Assembly (NCBI GenBank): GCA_003342815.1
Contig: PTEX01000012.1
Coordinates: 4,235,880 to 4,299,879 of the forward strand
Reading direction: 5' to 3'
Length of the DNA: 64,000 nt
Source: Eudromia elegans
Taxonomy: Eukaryota > Chordata > Aves > Tinamiformes > Tinamidae
How positions within the stretch are numbered: the first letter of the stretch is position 1; the number at the start of each line of letters is the position of its first letter. Position numbers and translations under genes: made by a program. Shown here one piece after another: positions 1 to 13,349 of this stretch. Under the pieces are notes generated by a model. That model was given only the letters and a program-made list of their open reading frames with translations. It ran no database searches and had not been told where the DNA came from.

Positions 1-3000
1 GTAGAGCTCATAACACAACAGAACTGGGTACAGCAGCTGGTTCCTATAGAATAAATACTCAAAAAAAAGAAAAAAAAAAAGAATGGCAGTGCTTAAGCTG
101 TTCAATCTCAGAGCAGTTTCTTTCCAAGGAGCTCTGTGTCAGAGATAGAGCATTACAATGGACAGGTCATGGAGGCAGGTGCCAGGGCGGTAAAGGACTT
201 CAAGATGTATTGTCAGCCAGCAGAAGAGGCAGGGACAGCTGCCCAAGTGCTGGGATCCTATTTCTCACCAGGTTTTGAGGAGCTAACAACACTGATGGAT
301 CTCCCCCTCTTTGGCTCTGTGTGCCAGCCGCAGCCTCGAGAAACAGAAAGCACCTCTGACGTGATCCGAAGATGCAGCAGTTTCCCCTCTTTATGGAAGC
401 TGTTTTGTTGGTGGGTTAAAACTTCTCCAAGCACTGAAGTAAACACAGCTTTAAGTGGTTTTACTGAATAAAACTCCTGAGTGGGGAGAGAACGTCAGTG
501 GGTGATCAGTCCAATGGCAACTACTTTCTTATACCGGGTTATGCCTCTCAGCCAAATCTTTTCCCTTCCATAACAATTTTGAGCATTTTCAAGCAGAATA
601 CTAGCCATCTTCTGAACAGAGGAAGAGATTCTGGGCTCCTCTGCTTATTTTTGCTGTGCAGTCCTTGATTTACCACCCAGGCATTCATACATTTAGGTCC
701 TTGTAATACTTCCAGGAAAGCAGGATATTTGGCATGCGGCACCTACAGGACCTGCGGCACCTACAGCACTCAATAAAAAGAAGCCCTTGTGACTGGGGAT
801 GTTAAATGATGCTAACTTGTCCGCAGTGCCCAAGGATTGCTTTGGACCTGAAGGTCTTCGCCTGGGAGACTGTCGCCACTCTGGGTTGCTCCTCCATGAC
901 TCACTCTGCAAATCAACCTCATTGCCGGAGCCAGGAGGAAATGATTCATAAATACTGACCTTTACCCTTGCCACCCCTGCAAAACGAGGTCTATGTATAA
1001 GCACTCCCAGAACTGGAGCCATGGGAATTATAACTAGATAAACCATCCACTGACAACAACATCACGCAACCATTTCCCCACTCATGCTGATGGTGGAGAG
1101 GCTTGCTATGAGGCAGGCACATTCAGAGAAGCACAGATTCGGGACAAAACAGAAGGTGAGTCAGAACGAAGGAGACAGGGAAGGCTCAGAGCTGGATGAA
1201 GTTCCCTGGCCTCCTTCTTTTGCACAATGCTATGAAGTCAATGTCTCTCCTCAGAGAAACAGAGACCTACATTGAAGGATAAGAAAAACAACATTCTTCA
1301 TGCCGCGTTCGCCTGGTATGACTTGAACTGTCCGATAAATCCTCTTCAAAGATGACTAATGCTCTGTTATTAGTATTATCATCACAACACAGGATGATCA
1401 GTCCTGCACAACCATCCCACCGTGGACAAGCTGTACAAATACAACTAGAAGATGGACTTTGCCCCAAAGGGCCTACCTCCAGAGGCTGGTATAGCAAACA
1501 GGAGGCAAAGCCACAGGGAAGGTCTCTTGTGAACAACCCTCTCCACTGGACGTTAGGTTTAATCACCACTTCCTTGGCAGTGCTACCACCAAAGGTGAGA
1601 AAATTCTAGTGTAAAGGTGCAAGAATTAACTTCAGTATGAAGACAAAGGGAACCAAATGCTAAAAAGAGCCAAGATTTCTGTTCCTCTCTCTGTGCTGGC
1701 TTTACTGGTCAACCAGTAAAACTTGTGCTCGCCCGCAGCCACCGTGGTTGGTGGCACCCTGTGCAAGACAGGCACATCCGATCTTGAGGGGTGCAAGGAC
1801 ATGCAATCCCAGGACCGGGCTCAGCCAGCAGGGGAGCAGTTGAGGCGAGGGCATCTCAGTAGTTACATACACCACACAAAGGAAAGGCTGATGAGGCATT
1901 TACCAGCAAGCAAACAGCTGCCACAGCAGCTCAACGCTGGGCCGCTGGATTCAGCCTGCCCCTTCCCGTGGGTGCGTGTCCTCTCCTTGAGCGCTTATCT
2001 CAGCCTGCCACTGTTGTTTGCCTCCTATTTGTGTTATCAGGAACATGAGTGACTCATAAAACTGTGCTAATGGCAGTTTCTGCACTACTGCTCACAGGAG
2101 GCGAACACCCACTCCTACAACCAAATTAAGGGGAAAAAGGTGGAATTCAGTCATTAATGACCAACACGTGTTTGTTACCATCAGCTGGTTTGAATCCATG
2201 CAGATGAGCATGAAAACAGACTTAAGGGTTGAAAATGCTGCTGAAGCCTTGCTTGGGTTGGAGTTCAGGCCAGATGTTTGTTCAAGGGGCTGGTGTACCC
2301 GGGTGGGGAGCACTTGTCAAGCACATTCTCTTTGCAACATCAGAACAAGCATCAGACTTTCCAAAGTGATCTCTACGCTTCCTCCTGGGGGCCTGGATGA
2401 CTAGATCATCATTAAAGAATGACCTCTGGAACAGCTGATGCTGCTCTTTTCTGGTGTCTACTTCTTCTGTCCTTAGCCAAGGAGCTTAAACAAATCATGA
2501 CCCAAAAGAACAGAGGAAAAACATTTGTGTATTTTTTTATACTCACTTCTGAACAGGCAAAACGCCTCATAAGCTTCCAAAGAAGTCAAAAGTAAGGGCA
2601 AAATTCTTCACTGAGGTCAGTGAAAAAATTGTCACATGCTTTGGTGGTGGTGCTGCAGATTCACCCTCAGGGCTTTATTCTTTATTTTTTCCTGAACACC
2701 TCAGGTGTTTGTAATCTCTATTCCTTTTAATTATTTGGGAAGATTTAATCAGCTGTGACATTTGTGAGTGAAAACATCTCTCTTGGGGTCATTTGGAACT
2801 TGAGATTTTGCTCTTTAGAGGCAATCAGCCCCCTGTTCTTGAGCTTCGGCACAGTTAGATGGTTATGACTGCAAAAGCCTCATGGAAAGACCACCGCAAA
2901 GGCCAAGCAAAGCCAGGCCCATTGTGCCAACAGGGTGTTTCCAAGTTATTTGGAAAGACTCCCTCAGATATCAGCACAGTGTCTAATATAAGCCCGGGGA

Positions 3001-6000
3001 GTGGTAGGGAGAGGCTGTGGTGCCCCGCAGGCTCCAGACCTTTACGTGGAGCGGCAGCGTGCGAGGTGACCCTGCTCCTTGAGCCATCTCACCAATGCAT
3101 CCCTCCCACCGAGGGACTGAGGCTTTCCATATGCTGCTGGGTAGAGTCCCGAGCTGGAGGGCAAGTGTTAACGTACAGCACGCCCTTCCCTCGCAGGGAG
3201 CCTGCGTGATTAGGAGATCAGATTGCCAAGGAGGCCACTCAGTTAATTAGAGGAACGGGTGTGAATTGTGCAGCCTCCTCATCTGATAGCTTTATATTGA
3301 CAGGCATCACGACAGAGCAGCGATAGCCACGCTCAGCGGAAAAAGCTTTTGCAGGGCAGCAGGGGCTTGCAGAGGAAGAACCTTGGATATTTCTTGATTA
3401 CCCCACTGTCAAACTCAACTCCTTCCTTGGGAATCTGGACTCTCTGTCCCTGATGGGAATCCCAAATTCCCCACAACCTGCCCCAAGTGTTCATATATTT
3501 CTATTTGTATGTATAAAGATACAGGCTTAGGCTTCAACACAGCTGGCAAGCAGAACTGGCTGCAGAGCTTTGCAGACCTCGTATACAAAATAATCTGGTG
3601 GCAAACATGGCCCCTGCCCAAAGCCACAACACGACTTAGGGGCACAAGAGCCTGTTGAGGGTGGGCAGTTATCAAGTACTCCTGGCTGTCCTGCACTGTC
3701 TTTTTTCCCCACTGAGACATAGCAACTCACTTGCATGCAAATCTCCACATACTTGTGGTTTGAATGCTGTGAGTAGCCAGCATGTAAACCCAGGGGCTGG
3801 CAGCATCTTCGGGGTTGCCAAAGATGTGAAGAGCAAGGTTTCTTAGGGGATGGAGGAGAAGGATACAGAAAGTGACCTTGAGGCAGTGCAGGGGAGCAGT
3901 GGTGAGGTTGGTAATAGCCAAGTCATTTGAAGGGCTGTGAGGGGGCACGTGCAGAAAAATCAGCTGCAGCTTTGAGCTCTCTAGCTCACTAACCTTGCAG
4001 CCATTGGCAGCAATGCTGTTAAATAGCCCAGCTGCAATGAACTGCAGATGTAGCCTTCTGGTGTTGCACAGTCAACACCTGGGTGCTCAGAGCAGCTGTG
4101 TCCTGATGCCTTAACGCACGTGCACAAGGTCGGAGTCAGTAGGTCCCAAAAGCCCAGAGCAGGGGTTTGGAGAAGGACAAAAATCTGACAGCCAGGAGTC
4201 TCTGTTGCCTCAAGCGTGACAGTTCAGTGCGGTGGTGTCATCACTAAAAGCGAGGCTAATCCTGCCAGCTTCAGAGAAAGTGGCTACATGCAGAGGACCA
4301 GGCATAAGAACTGAATGAACTCTCAGCCCTGACATGCATTTCTGTGCGACTAGGGGATTTTTTAGGTTTAAAAGCTTCTTCTTTTTTTTTTTCTCCTCAA
4401 AATGATGTGTACCAAACCCTACCCCCTTGAACCTGCCTCTACCAGGCTAAGGATCGGGGAGCTACCGGGCTTTATAGCTGCTGCATGAAGTCAGTGCTAA
4501 AGGAAGGTCATAAGGTATGAGGTTTGAAGAATCATTCGGATTTAGACTCTTCCTTGCTCTCAGTGCACTTTAACTCAAGGCTGCCCGCAGCAGAAAGGCA
4601 AAACTGCAGCAAAGGCAGACCAGGTTTCACCCTCATCAGTCACCGTACAGGGCGCACTGTGTGCAGCTGGAGAGGGGAGGCACAGTTGCACCTCTCTGAT
4701 ATTTGCCAGAGCTTCTCAGCGGCCTCATCCATCAGGAAGGCCAGAGGGTGCTGTGGAACAGCTGCTAGCACCGTGTTTTACAGAGCTCTCCCACCCGACG
4801 CATGCGTGCGACTCGGAGACGAGGGAGGAAGAAGAGGGCTCGACATATCCAGAGCTCAGCAAGAATAAATTGCTTCTCCTGAATTCAGCTTGATTTAAGG
4901 TTTTGACTCCATTTGAGTGAATGCAGTGAAAAATCCTCAGTCAAACGCTTTGGAAATTAAGCATTACATCCCCTGAAGATTCAGCTAAATTAGAACATCA
5001 GAAAATCACAGCCAGCAAAGCCATATTTGTGGCCAGGCCACCTCTGCGGGTATTTAATCTTTCCTTTTACACTTTACATTTGCTCTGAACAGTTAAACGC
5101 TGCATTAAGGATACCTGCATAAGCACTTACTATTGCTCAGTGAGCTGCAGGGGCAAAGGAGATTCTTGCAGATGAAACTTACAGGAAAATGCCTGGACTC
5201 CTTAAAACTACCTTCCAAATGTAGCTCTATGGTTGGAACAATCAGAACTAAAGACAATATGTAGATAAAAGAAGTATTTTTGGCAATGATAGTTCAGCTT
5301 TAACATGGTGTTACTTACCAGTCAAAAGCTTTCCCTATTATTTGTGGCTGGCCCACATGCCCACGGAAAGGCTGCCATAAAATGCTGCCTTCACTCAGAT
5401 TTCCAAGCCCTGGGAATAAAGGTGGCAAGCACGGATACTACACCTTCCCAAACCGGCTAAGACTCCGTTCATTAGAAAAGGGGATCTCTCTTCCTGAGAT
5501 AGGACCTAAACATCTCTCCACATTGCCACCTTAGAGAGCCTTCCCCTGCAATCCAACTATAGGACAGGTGCTGGGCAGTCCTGAGGTTGTGAATTTAGCT
5601 ACAGAGCAGGGCTGAAGATCTCTTGGAAAATCCTACGGAGCTGCATGGAGAAGCTCTTGTTGCAATGAGGAAAGATGACACTAGCAAAGCTGCTACCAGA
5701 GCAGCCTCTTGGCACATCCCCAAGAGACCAGGGAGCTCCTTGAAGATGATTTAAGGCAAAGGCCGTTCCCTTTCCCCTTGCTCAGATACCTTTGGAGCTG
5801 CAGCCACCTGGGAAGGTTTCTCCAGATCTATTTAAAAGGCAGCAGCAAAACCAGAGCAAACCCTGCAGAGCTCCCTGCTGCCCCGCTGAGTCATCTGCCC
5901 CGGCCTTCTGCTGGTGGTTCCATGGTGGAGAGCAGAGGGGTTCGGAGGCCAGGGCTGGGTCACCACGTGCTGCCGTTTCACAGCTGGAGGCAGCTGTGGC

Positions 6001-6300
6001 TCGTGGCTCTCCAAGCCCTCGGGAAGATGCAGAGGAGTCATTTCTAGAGGGGCAGGGAGGGAGGCTGGCAGCTCCCCAGGGCAGCAGCCAAACGGTCCCC
6101 AGCAGCTGCTGCTCGGCTCCGTGTCTGGCCCAAGCTGGAGCCGAAGCCAGCCCAAGCACTGGGTGCCACCGTGCCTCTCCTCACTGCCCCAGGGGGATCC
6201 CAGCCTCACCGCAAGCACATCCATCCCCAACCCCTTCTTCTCCACTTTGTGCAGGTCACTCTCTGTTCTGAGAACCCAAAATAAGCAGCGTGTGACCACC
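1..6300. other. Non-coding flank, no gene seen
   Basis: Unique-looking, moderately AT-rich sequence with no open frame resembling a known protein and no convincing exon with splice sites. The open frames here are short, overlap on both strands and have no family signature. A short A-rich stretch with G interruptions lies at about 61-81. This is the side of PHLDA1 away from NAP1L1. Confidence 0.6.
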
Positions 6301-6369
6301 ACGTTGTAACTCCTCGTGACACCCTTGGGCAGGAGGTAGCCCTGTCTTCACGGCCAACCCTTCTCCTGG

Positions 6370-6650
6370 TGCCTGCAGGACCGCAACGCTCCCTCCATAC
6401 TGCCGCCACCGCAGCCCGGCCGAGGGTTTCTGGAGAGGCCCACGGGAATGCCAGGCTGCTCCCAGGCTCGGGGGTGGGATTCCCGGGCAGGAATGCCAGC
6501 CAGGCACTGCCGCGGAGCAGAGCTGTCAGCTCCCTCTCGCAGCCGCGGTGGCCGGCAGCGGGCAGGGGACGAGCGCGGCGCGTGACGGCAGCCGCGGTGG
6601 CCGGCAGCGGGGACGCGCGGCCGAGTGGAACAGGAAGCAGAAACGGGCTG
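6370..6650. other. Small GC/CpG-rich island with a 49-bp-period duplication
   Basis: The local base composition jumps to high G+C with many CpG dinucleotides in an otherwise AT-rich flank. A 24-nt block beginning GCAGCCGCGGTGG occurs at 6539-6562 and again at 6588-6611. A CRE-like CGTGACGG lies just before the second copy. This may be an orphan CpG island (distal promoter or enhancer) or just a GC-rich patch. The overlapping open frames on both strands are best explained by the scarcity of stop codons in GC-rich DNA. Confidence 0.55.
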
Positions 6651-8439
6651 TGATAACGGGGGAAAGGAAAAAGAGCAGCTGGCGCACGTGCCTGCAGCTC
6701 AGGCATGGGTCCATGACCGGTGCAGAGCAAAAACAGCCCTAAAACAAGCAAACAAAGCAATAACTTCTGCACTTAAAAGCTGACTTTTGGAGGAGCACGG
6801 TGATTGTTCTTGCGCTTGTTGTTCTTTGTAATGCGAGAGAGAGAATTCCGCCTGAGGTCATCTGCACATTGCAGGAAACGCTGGCACAGGAGGGACCGTG
6901 GAAGGCTTCTCACCTCCGCTAGCAGTTTAAGGGGCTGCTTGCGAAAGGCACACAGAGACAGAGCTCTTGGGCAGCAGATAAGCCCGGTGCCTGTGAGCTA
7001 CTGCAACCTTGCACATTGCTGCTTTTCCTGTTGGGGAAAAAAAGAGTTGATTTGGATAAATGGGAGGGGGAAAAAAAGAAAAAAAGCTGTTTCAAAATTT
7101 TGATTCTGCTGAGCAAAAAGGTCAAGTGATAAAAGAATAAATCAGAAGAAAGTCATTCCCCTCTCCTGTTTAGGTTTTCAAGCGTTTTGCTATTTCCACT
7201 TCTGGAAAAGCTAAAATTAACATTGGATTCATATCTATGCAGTCCTTTCAAATTATTATGGGGCTGATAACCTCTCCCTGTCCTTGTAATTCGAGGTAAA
7301 TAGAGGAACTTAATAGCTCAGGAAATTGGCAATAACCCACAGCTCCCTTCACTTTTAGCACACTGTTTGCGCAGTGACTAGTGCTGGTAATAACCAGAAG
7401 CTCCTTTAATAACCCGCAGTCATCTGAAGGCCGTACTAAATCCTTTGTGAAGGTAGCCGTGTTTCATCTTGCTCTCATTTCTGGCAGGTGAGTAACTGCC
7501 CCACAGGAGCTCTAAAACACCAGGACCTGCCAGGCAGGGCAGGCACAAAGCTGGGTCTCCATTCGGGATCACGCTGGGCATCTTCGCAACTGCCTCCAGA
7601 AGGAGCCCTAAGAATATAGGGCTATGTAACATATATGCCTACGTATAGACCACGCAATAGCCCACGCAAGCTTCAGCAGGTGACACGAGCTTTCTGCTCC
7701 CGCGTTCGCTCACCTCCGCCGGGCAGACAGGCTGCACCAGCACACGGAGAGCCCTGAGCAGCAGGGCCAGCACAAGCTGCACGCGTCCTGGGGCAGAGCT
7801 TCAGCTTTGCTCCTGTTGTACTCTGCGCATTTTTTTGGCTTAATAAATTGCAGTAGGTGTAAAAAAGCAGGAATGTTGAGAAGGAACATTAATGAAATAA
7901 TCTCCTCCTAAGCAGCATATGAGCCAATGCTCGAGCAGCCTCTGAGTTATAATCAAAACCATATGTACAGCCATAAATGACAAAAATATTTACAAAACAC
8001 TGACAAGATCTTAAAAACAAAAGCAGCTATTTCCTCATCTCACTGGAAACCTTACAAAACGTGTGGTAAATTGTTTCCTTTGAAATATTCTGCTAACCCC
8101 ACAGCACTGTAGGTTTCATTGTAATGGTTAGTCATTCTATATGTATTTATTGGTATGTAATCAGCAGTTGCAGATTAAACTAACTATTGCAAAATAAAGA
8201 TTTTGAAATATGGTGAATAAAAGTGTTGTTTATGTGAAATCCAGTGCTGTCACAACATCATTTTATGGAAAAAGTAAATCAAAGAATCATCCAAACAACC
8301 ATTTCTCGGACATCTTTGTCATTGACAGGCATCTAAGCCAGAGGCACGGGAAGAACTGTGAAGTTGTTTAAAGTGTCTGTGATTAGTCTATATTGGGGCA
8401 TATGTTTCTGTTTTAATTTTCTTTATGTATATGTGTGTG

Positions 8440-8445
<6 letters not shown>

Positions 8446-8478
<33 letters not shown>
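8446..8478. repeat. (TA)n microsatellite
   Basis: A pure 33-base alternating TA run, preceded by an imperfect TATG/TGTG stretch from about 8422. It is likely to vary in length between individuals. Confidence 0.97.
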
Positions 8479-8480
<2 letters not shown>

Positions 8481-9627
8481 CTCTTAAGTTGTCTGCTGAC
8501 TTCAAGAAAGCCGTTTAGGTACATTTTCAAAAGGGCTGAGATGTTCCTGCTTGGAAATAGGCAGTTAGAGCAGCCGCTTTGGTTTATTCCTGATTTGGGT
8601 TTTCCTGCAAAGGAAGTTGTTCAACTCCAGCCTGAATTCAGCAAAAGGGCAACAAATAGTCCTGGTCTGGTTCTAGCTGAATGTGCAAAGAACAGCTGGG
8701 ACAGGAGGGTGCATGTATTTTTGATGGAAATCCAATATAAACAGAAAGTGTATTACTCTCGCCTTTGCTTCATTAGGAAAAGAAGGAAAGCCAAAACCAG
8801 AATATTATTATACTAATCACTACGTTTATTGGCACAAATTATGGGCAGAGGTCTTGCTTCAGTAGATTTAAAAATCAGACAAAAAAAAAAAAAGAGGAGA
8901 AGCAGCAACCATTTTTATAAAAGGCCAAGAACACGGTTTCAGGCTGTAACATTCCTGTTCATTTCCATGGATTTTGGGTGAGGCTCACAGGTATTATCCT
9001 TGTAACTCATATTGCTTCCTGAGTTTCAGAGAGAGTGAAATTGCTCCTGATTCTATTTCAGATGACAGAGTAAACTCTTTGAGAAAACCATTTTAATACA
9101 GTATTCCCCACTAGGAAAACAGAGGTCATTTTCTAGGGATATTTCACAGGTACAACGAACATGAGAGAATCCTTGTTTTACACATTCTTAGTCAAAACAG
9201 AGAAACACGTTATCTACACACCTTTATAGTTATCACCATTGATGCAGGGCCAGAAAGAGACAGACAGAGTTCTTGTTCTACATATATTTATGCCCCTTTC
9301 CTGTGTATGTGCTCAGAGATACTGACTTATCACTGCCATTAAGAGCTCACAAGGAACGTTCTCCAAAAGCTGTTAGCAATAGTGGCAACTTCACACAGAC
9401 AGCAAAGCCACAGATGCTTAATCAAAAGTGCCTTTCTCTTCAGAACTGCTGGGCATGTGAGAGGTAGGCAATCTAACCCATTGATTATAGATCAAGTATG
9501 AAGCTCAAGTGCCTATTTATTAGACACTTGCTATTTAAAAGTGTCTTATACTTCTATTGCTACAATAACCTTCTTACAGAAGAGGTTATTGATATCCATC
9601 CAGTGAAAGACAACAGCATTAGTAACT

Positions 9628-9718
9628 ACACACACGCATGTGTATATATATATGTGTGTATGTATATATATATTTTTTTTTTTTTTGAGAAGGAGAGAGA
9701 GAAAGAGAGAGAAAAAGG
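9628..9718. repeat. Compound microsatellite (CA/TA/TG, poly-T, GA-rich)
   Basis: A mixed tract of CACACA, TATATA and TGTGTA units runs into about 14 T residues and then a GAGA/AAGA purine tract. The open frames crossing it on both strands translate only repetitive residues. Confidence 0.95.
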
Positions 9719-10593
9719 AGCTAAGGATTAGACTGTACAATTAGTTTATATACTCCTAGAAGATGCTTAAAAACAGCCCCTACTCCAATAGTGATTGACT
9801 TTCCAGGAGGTGGAGGCACAAAAACAACTCTACTTCTGCAGAGGTGGCAAAGCAACGGTTATCAACACACACTTTTCTTTTTACACCTCATTTCTTTTCA
9901 CATGAGGTAGCAATAAAAACATGTCTCTACAAGCAGTAGAGTTAGAAGGGCCCTTTCTGACTCCTTACAGGTTACTTTGAATTCAGTCACTGCACTTCAG
10001 GTGCCTGTGGAAGAGCAAGAAGCCACATTTCACTCTGTGCCTCAGGCTCCTGAGGTCACAGAGAGCCAGGCACTCGATGGTCAGGGTTACGAGCCCGAGG
10101 TCTGCGTGCTGAAGATCTGCTCTGCGTGGGCTGCGTTGGATTCCCAGCCAAGCATCACTGGGTTCCCAGGACCCTCCATGGGTCCCACACGTCGCAAGGG
10201 GCAAGGAGGAGGACTCTGAGCTCATAACTAGATTACGTATAAAGATTAAATGGTCAATGAAATAGGTCTTTCCTTTGGAAGAGATCTGCATAGGTTAAAA
10301 AAAAATAAGTCCTTAGATTGAATGTAAGACATTGGAGAAACTTAAGTCGAGCCTTAACCATTTTTAAACTAGAAAAAAAAGTCCAAATGAACCATTTCTT
10401 CAGCATAACTGAGATTTCTTTCAATAGATACCTCTTTATTTGAAATGGAATGCATTTTGAAAAATATGAAAAATAAATCACATCTCTCAGAAATTATTTA
10501 TGAGTCATATTTACACACAATTATTTTTTGACGACACCGATATTCCTGCTCACAATAGGGTGGGCTAGAAAACATTTGGTACATCACTGCAGC

Positions 10594-10599
10594 TTTATT
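10594..10599 (-). terminator. PHLDA1: Candidate poly(A) signal of PHLDA1
   Basis: The minus strand reads AATAAAG here, about 2.8 kb downstream of the PHLDA1 stop codon. A further AATAAA lies at 10434-10439. The long 3' UTR this implies fits the long 3' UTR of mammalian PHLDA1, but other minus-strand hexamers exist further down and RNA data would be needed to choose. Confidence 0.35.
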
Positions 10600-11096
10600 T
10601 CAGAAGCTGGCATTTGCATATGATGACGCTTTAGAAAGAGGAAATACTCCAGGGTGTTGCAAAGGCAACATCCACTCGATCTCCCCGCCTTGATCTCCTC
10701 AACACAAAATTATCATGGTACAAAGTGGACGCCGCAGCTTGAACTTTCTCACTGAATTCTGCCCCTCAATCACTTTTTCACTTTAAGACGCATGATTCTG
10801 AGCTCTGTATTGAGGGACTGTCCGTATGTTGGCTAACTACGGCTGTGTCTGCTTTACCGGCACCCTTGCTCCATCACGTTCACCTCAGCCACATGCCCCT
10901 TTTTGCCTCCTCTCCATAGAGGGGAGGGCAACGTGTTCCCGTTTCTCACAGAGCTCCAGCGGGATGGAGACCGACCTGCAGGAGCTGCTTCCACGGCCGC
11001 TGCTTCCAAGGCAGCGACGGCGTTCAGCCGAGTAGCTCCAACGGCGGCTGCGCAGGACGAGAGGGACCAGATTGAGAAAACAGGAATAACAGCGTG

Positions 11097-11104
11097 TGAC
11101 GTAA
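11097..11104. promoter_or_regulatory. CRE-like site TGACGTAA
   Basis: An 8-mer matching the CREB/ATF and C/EBP-ATF composite element sits at the edge of a local CpG-richer stretch. Its function is unproven: it is one motif in a region that may be transcribed as PHLDA1 3' UTR. Confidence 0.3.
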
Positions 11105-13223
11105 CCCGGTAATTTCTTGGGTCTAGAGTAGGGGGACCAGTGAATTCAGAGCACGAGATAGTTATGGACTGACCGCTTTGCAGGGCTCGGCCTGATTTAC
11201 ACTGACGCAGCCCGAGCCCGCAGCCCTGGCCCAGCTGCTCCCGTGCAGCTCAGAAGAGTCCCGAGGGGCAGGAGGAGCCTGGGTCCCGCTGGGGGACCAG
11301 AGCCCGTGTTTGGGAAGAGCAGCACGGCCAGCAACGAGGAGAGCACAAGGTGGTGAGCGAGTGCCCTCCGCGCGGCGTGAGGGCGCGTCCTGCACACCAG
11401 CCTGCAGCGGGAAACGCAGCATGAAAGCGGACACTGACCTTGAACTCGGGGACTAGAAAACACAACAACATTCGTTCCGAAACTTCTTTGCAAATCTTCA
11501 TGTCAGCCACGTCACTCTAAAACAACCATCTTTTGCTTTCAAGGTACAAACTTTCAGAAAAACAATGCTAATATTTTAGACCAGATCCATACACTTTGGT
11601 GGCAATCAATAGGTTTGGGATTTAGTCCACACAGGACAGGAACAACGGCCTCTCCTTGAGGCATATGTGTCTCCGATCACATAGAAATTATTACCTATCA
11701 GCTACACTTATTGTTCAGTAGGCTAAAACACATTTTAGTAGGTGAGTTATCAGTCTGTGTATCTGAAAAGGTGGATTAGTTGCTCAGTAACCTGTAATTA
11801 ACCACTCTATAGAGAGGAGCCAAATCGCCATCTATTTTGCGAGTCTTTGCCTAGCTCGTTAGGGAATCCCCTTGCGGCTCTAGTGCCCAAGCATCAGCAG
11901 AACAGCATCAGCAGATGCACAGGGAAAGCAACCACCACAACTACCGTGAGAGTGAATCTCAGCCCTGGAAGATGCTGGGCACCTCCACGAGCCTCCAGGT
12001 AAGAGCCAGGAGAGCTGCAACCTCCCCCCCGAGCTCCTCACACGACCTTCTCCAGGGCCAGCTCGGCAAGGACTTCAGAGGGATGGACTGCAGGGTCAGA
12101 GAGTGACGTTTAGTTCCTGCAAAACCAAGCTCAAGTTGAGGTCCCCCTGTCCCGGCTGGAACTTTTTACCTTGACCCAGCGACAACGGGCTGTGCTGGTC
12201 TGCATTTGATATGAAACAGTGAGCAACTGCAGCCCGTGGCGGGACGGGGCCCATCGCAGAGATCCCCAGCGGGAGCCCCGCTGGCTTTGGAGAGGCACAG
12301 GGGGCAGCACCAACGGTGCCATCAGCCCCTGCAGCCTCCTCAAGGTTTCCAGAGGGATGATGGCATGCAACTCAACTTCTGAGGGTGCTCGGCCCCAGCT
12401 GAGCATCAACGTATGTCACCTCGGCTACAGAGCCGCTCGCAGCTTGTGAAAACTGTGATGAACACAATGCATTTGCACGCTGAGATGTGGATAACTAAGG
12501 TAGGGGCTGCTTCAATGCAAGGCATTTAAAAACTCGCATGGAAATTTAGCTGAGGTCCAGAAGCCAGAGCCTTCACAGAGTGACCATGCACACAAGGCCC
12601 TGGGCCCGGATGCCTGGAGGTGTCTGCGAACGCGTCTCAGCCCCGACCTTCTCGCCTGGAAGGAGCAATAGCATAACATAACAGAGAGGGTTTGGATGCG
12701 AGTGGGAGCCACACACGGCAGGAGAAATTGTGTGAGCTGAGGGCAATCTGACCATCGGACTGACTTTCTTTTAACCCCGAAGTAACAAGCATTATTCTTG
12801 AGTAACCAAACATGTGTAAAACTGTAACCCTCTTCCACCACACAGACATAAGAAAGCCGCTTTAGACCCAGATTCTTACTGTTATTTTCATTAGAGAGAA
12901 GCGTTTCCATCCACAGGGAGGGCTTCAGCTGGCTTCCAAACCCCACCTTTTCTCATGCCATACAATAGAGCAGGGTTAAAAGAAAGAAAAAGAACAAACT
13001 CTTGTCAAATTGCACATGGCCAAATTACCCAGAACTTCTTAGTTTCTTTAGAGAGAATACGCAATGTATATGTTGGGGTTGGTTTTTTTTTTTGACCCTT
13101 TCCTTTTCAGATACGGTCTACATTCAGAAATGTCTTGCAAACAAGCCGTATTTTTTTCTTTTTTCTTTTTTAGAAAACAAACAAACAAGAAAAAAAAAAA
13201 ACACAAATCCACCCACGACAGCT

Positions 13224-13232
13224 AATAAATAA
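13224..13232 (-). promoter_or_regulatory. PHLDA1: AU-rich element nonamer in PHLDA1 3' UTR
   Basis: The transcript strand reads TTATTTATT, the canonical AU-rich instability nonamer, about 200 nt after the stop codon. Another ATTTA-type motif lies near 13,336-13,343. Such elements bind TTP/HuR-class proteins and are typical of immediate-early mRNAs, which PHLDA1 is in mammals. Confidence 0.6.
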
Positions 13233-13349
13233 AACACGTTAAAATAAAGTTACAGCACACCGCGTCTCCCCAGGAGGAGTCCCAGCACGCCGAGGGACGA
13301 CGACGACGACGACGCTGCAGCTTCCCGGGGCGCTCATAAATAACACGGG

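Larger units (their letters stand above)
6804..10590. other. Non-coding flank with microsatellites
   Basis: No gene recognised. The stretch contains two simple-repeat tracts (listed separately) and AT-rich, unique-looking sequence at about 7.84-8.24 kb that could be conserved regulatory DNA. Several minus-strand AATAAA hexamers, for example at 8825-8830 and 8145-8150, could be distal poly(A) sites of PHLDA1, but nothing in the sequence decides this. Confidence 0.5.

Noticed and set aside
5709-6772. Cluster of open frames of 110-190 codons, one with a hydrophobic signal-like start (MQKLLLCLLVLGLF)
   Set aside because: All strands and frames are equally open, there is no homology, and the hydrophobic N-terminus alone is weak evidence in a GC-rich patch.
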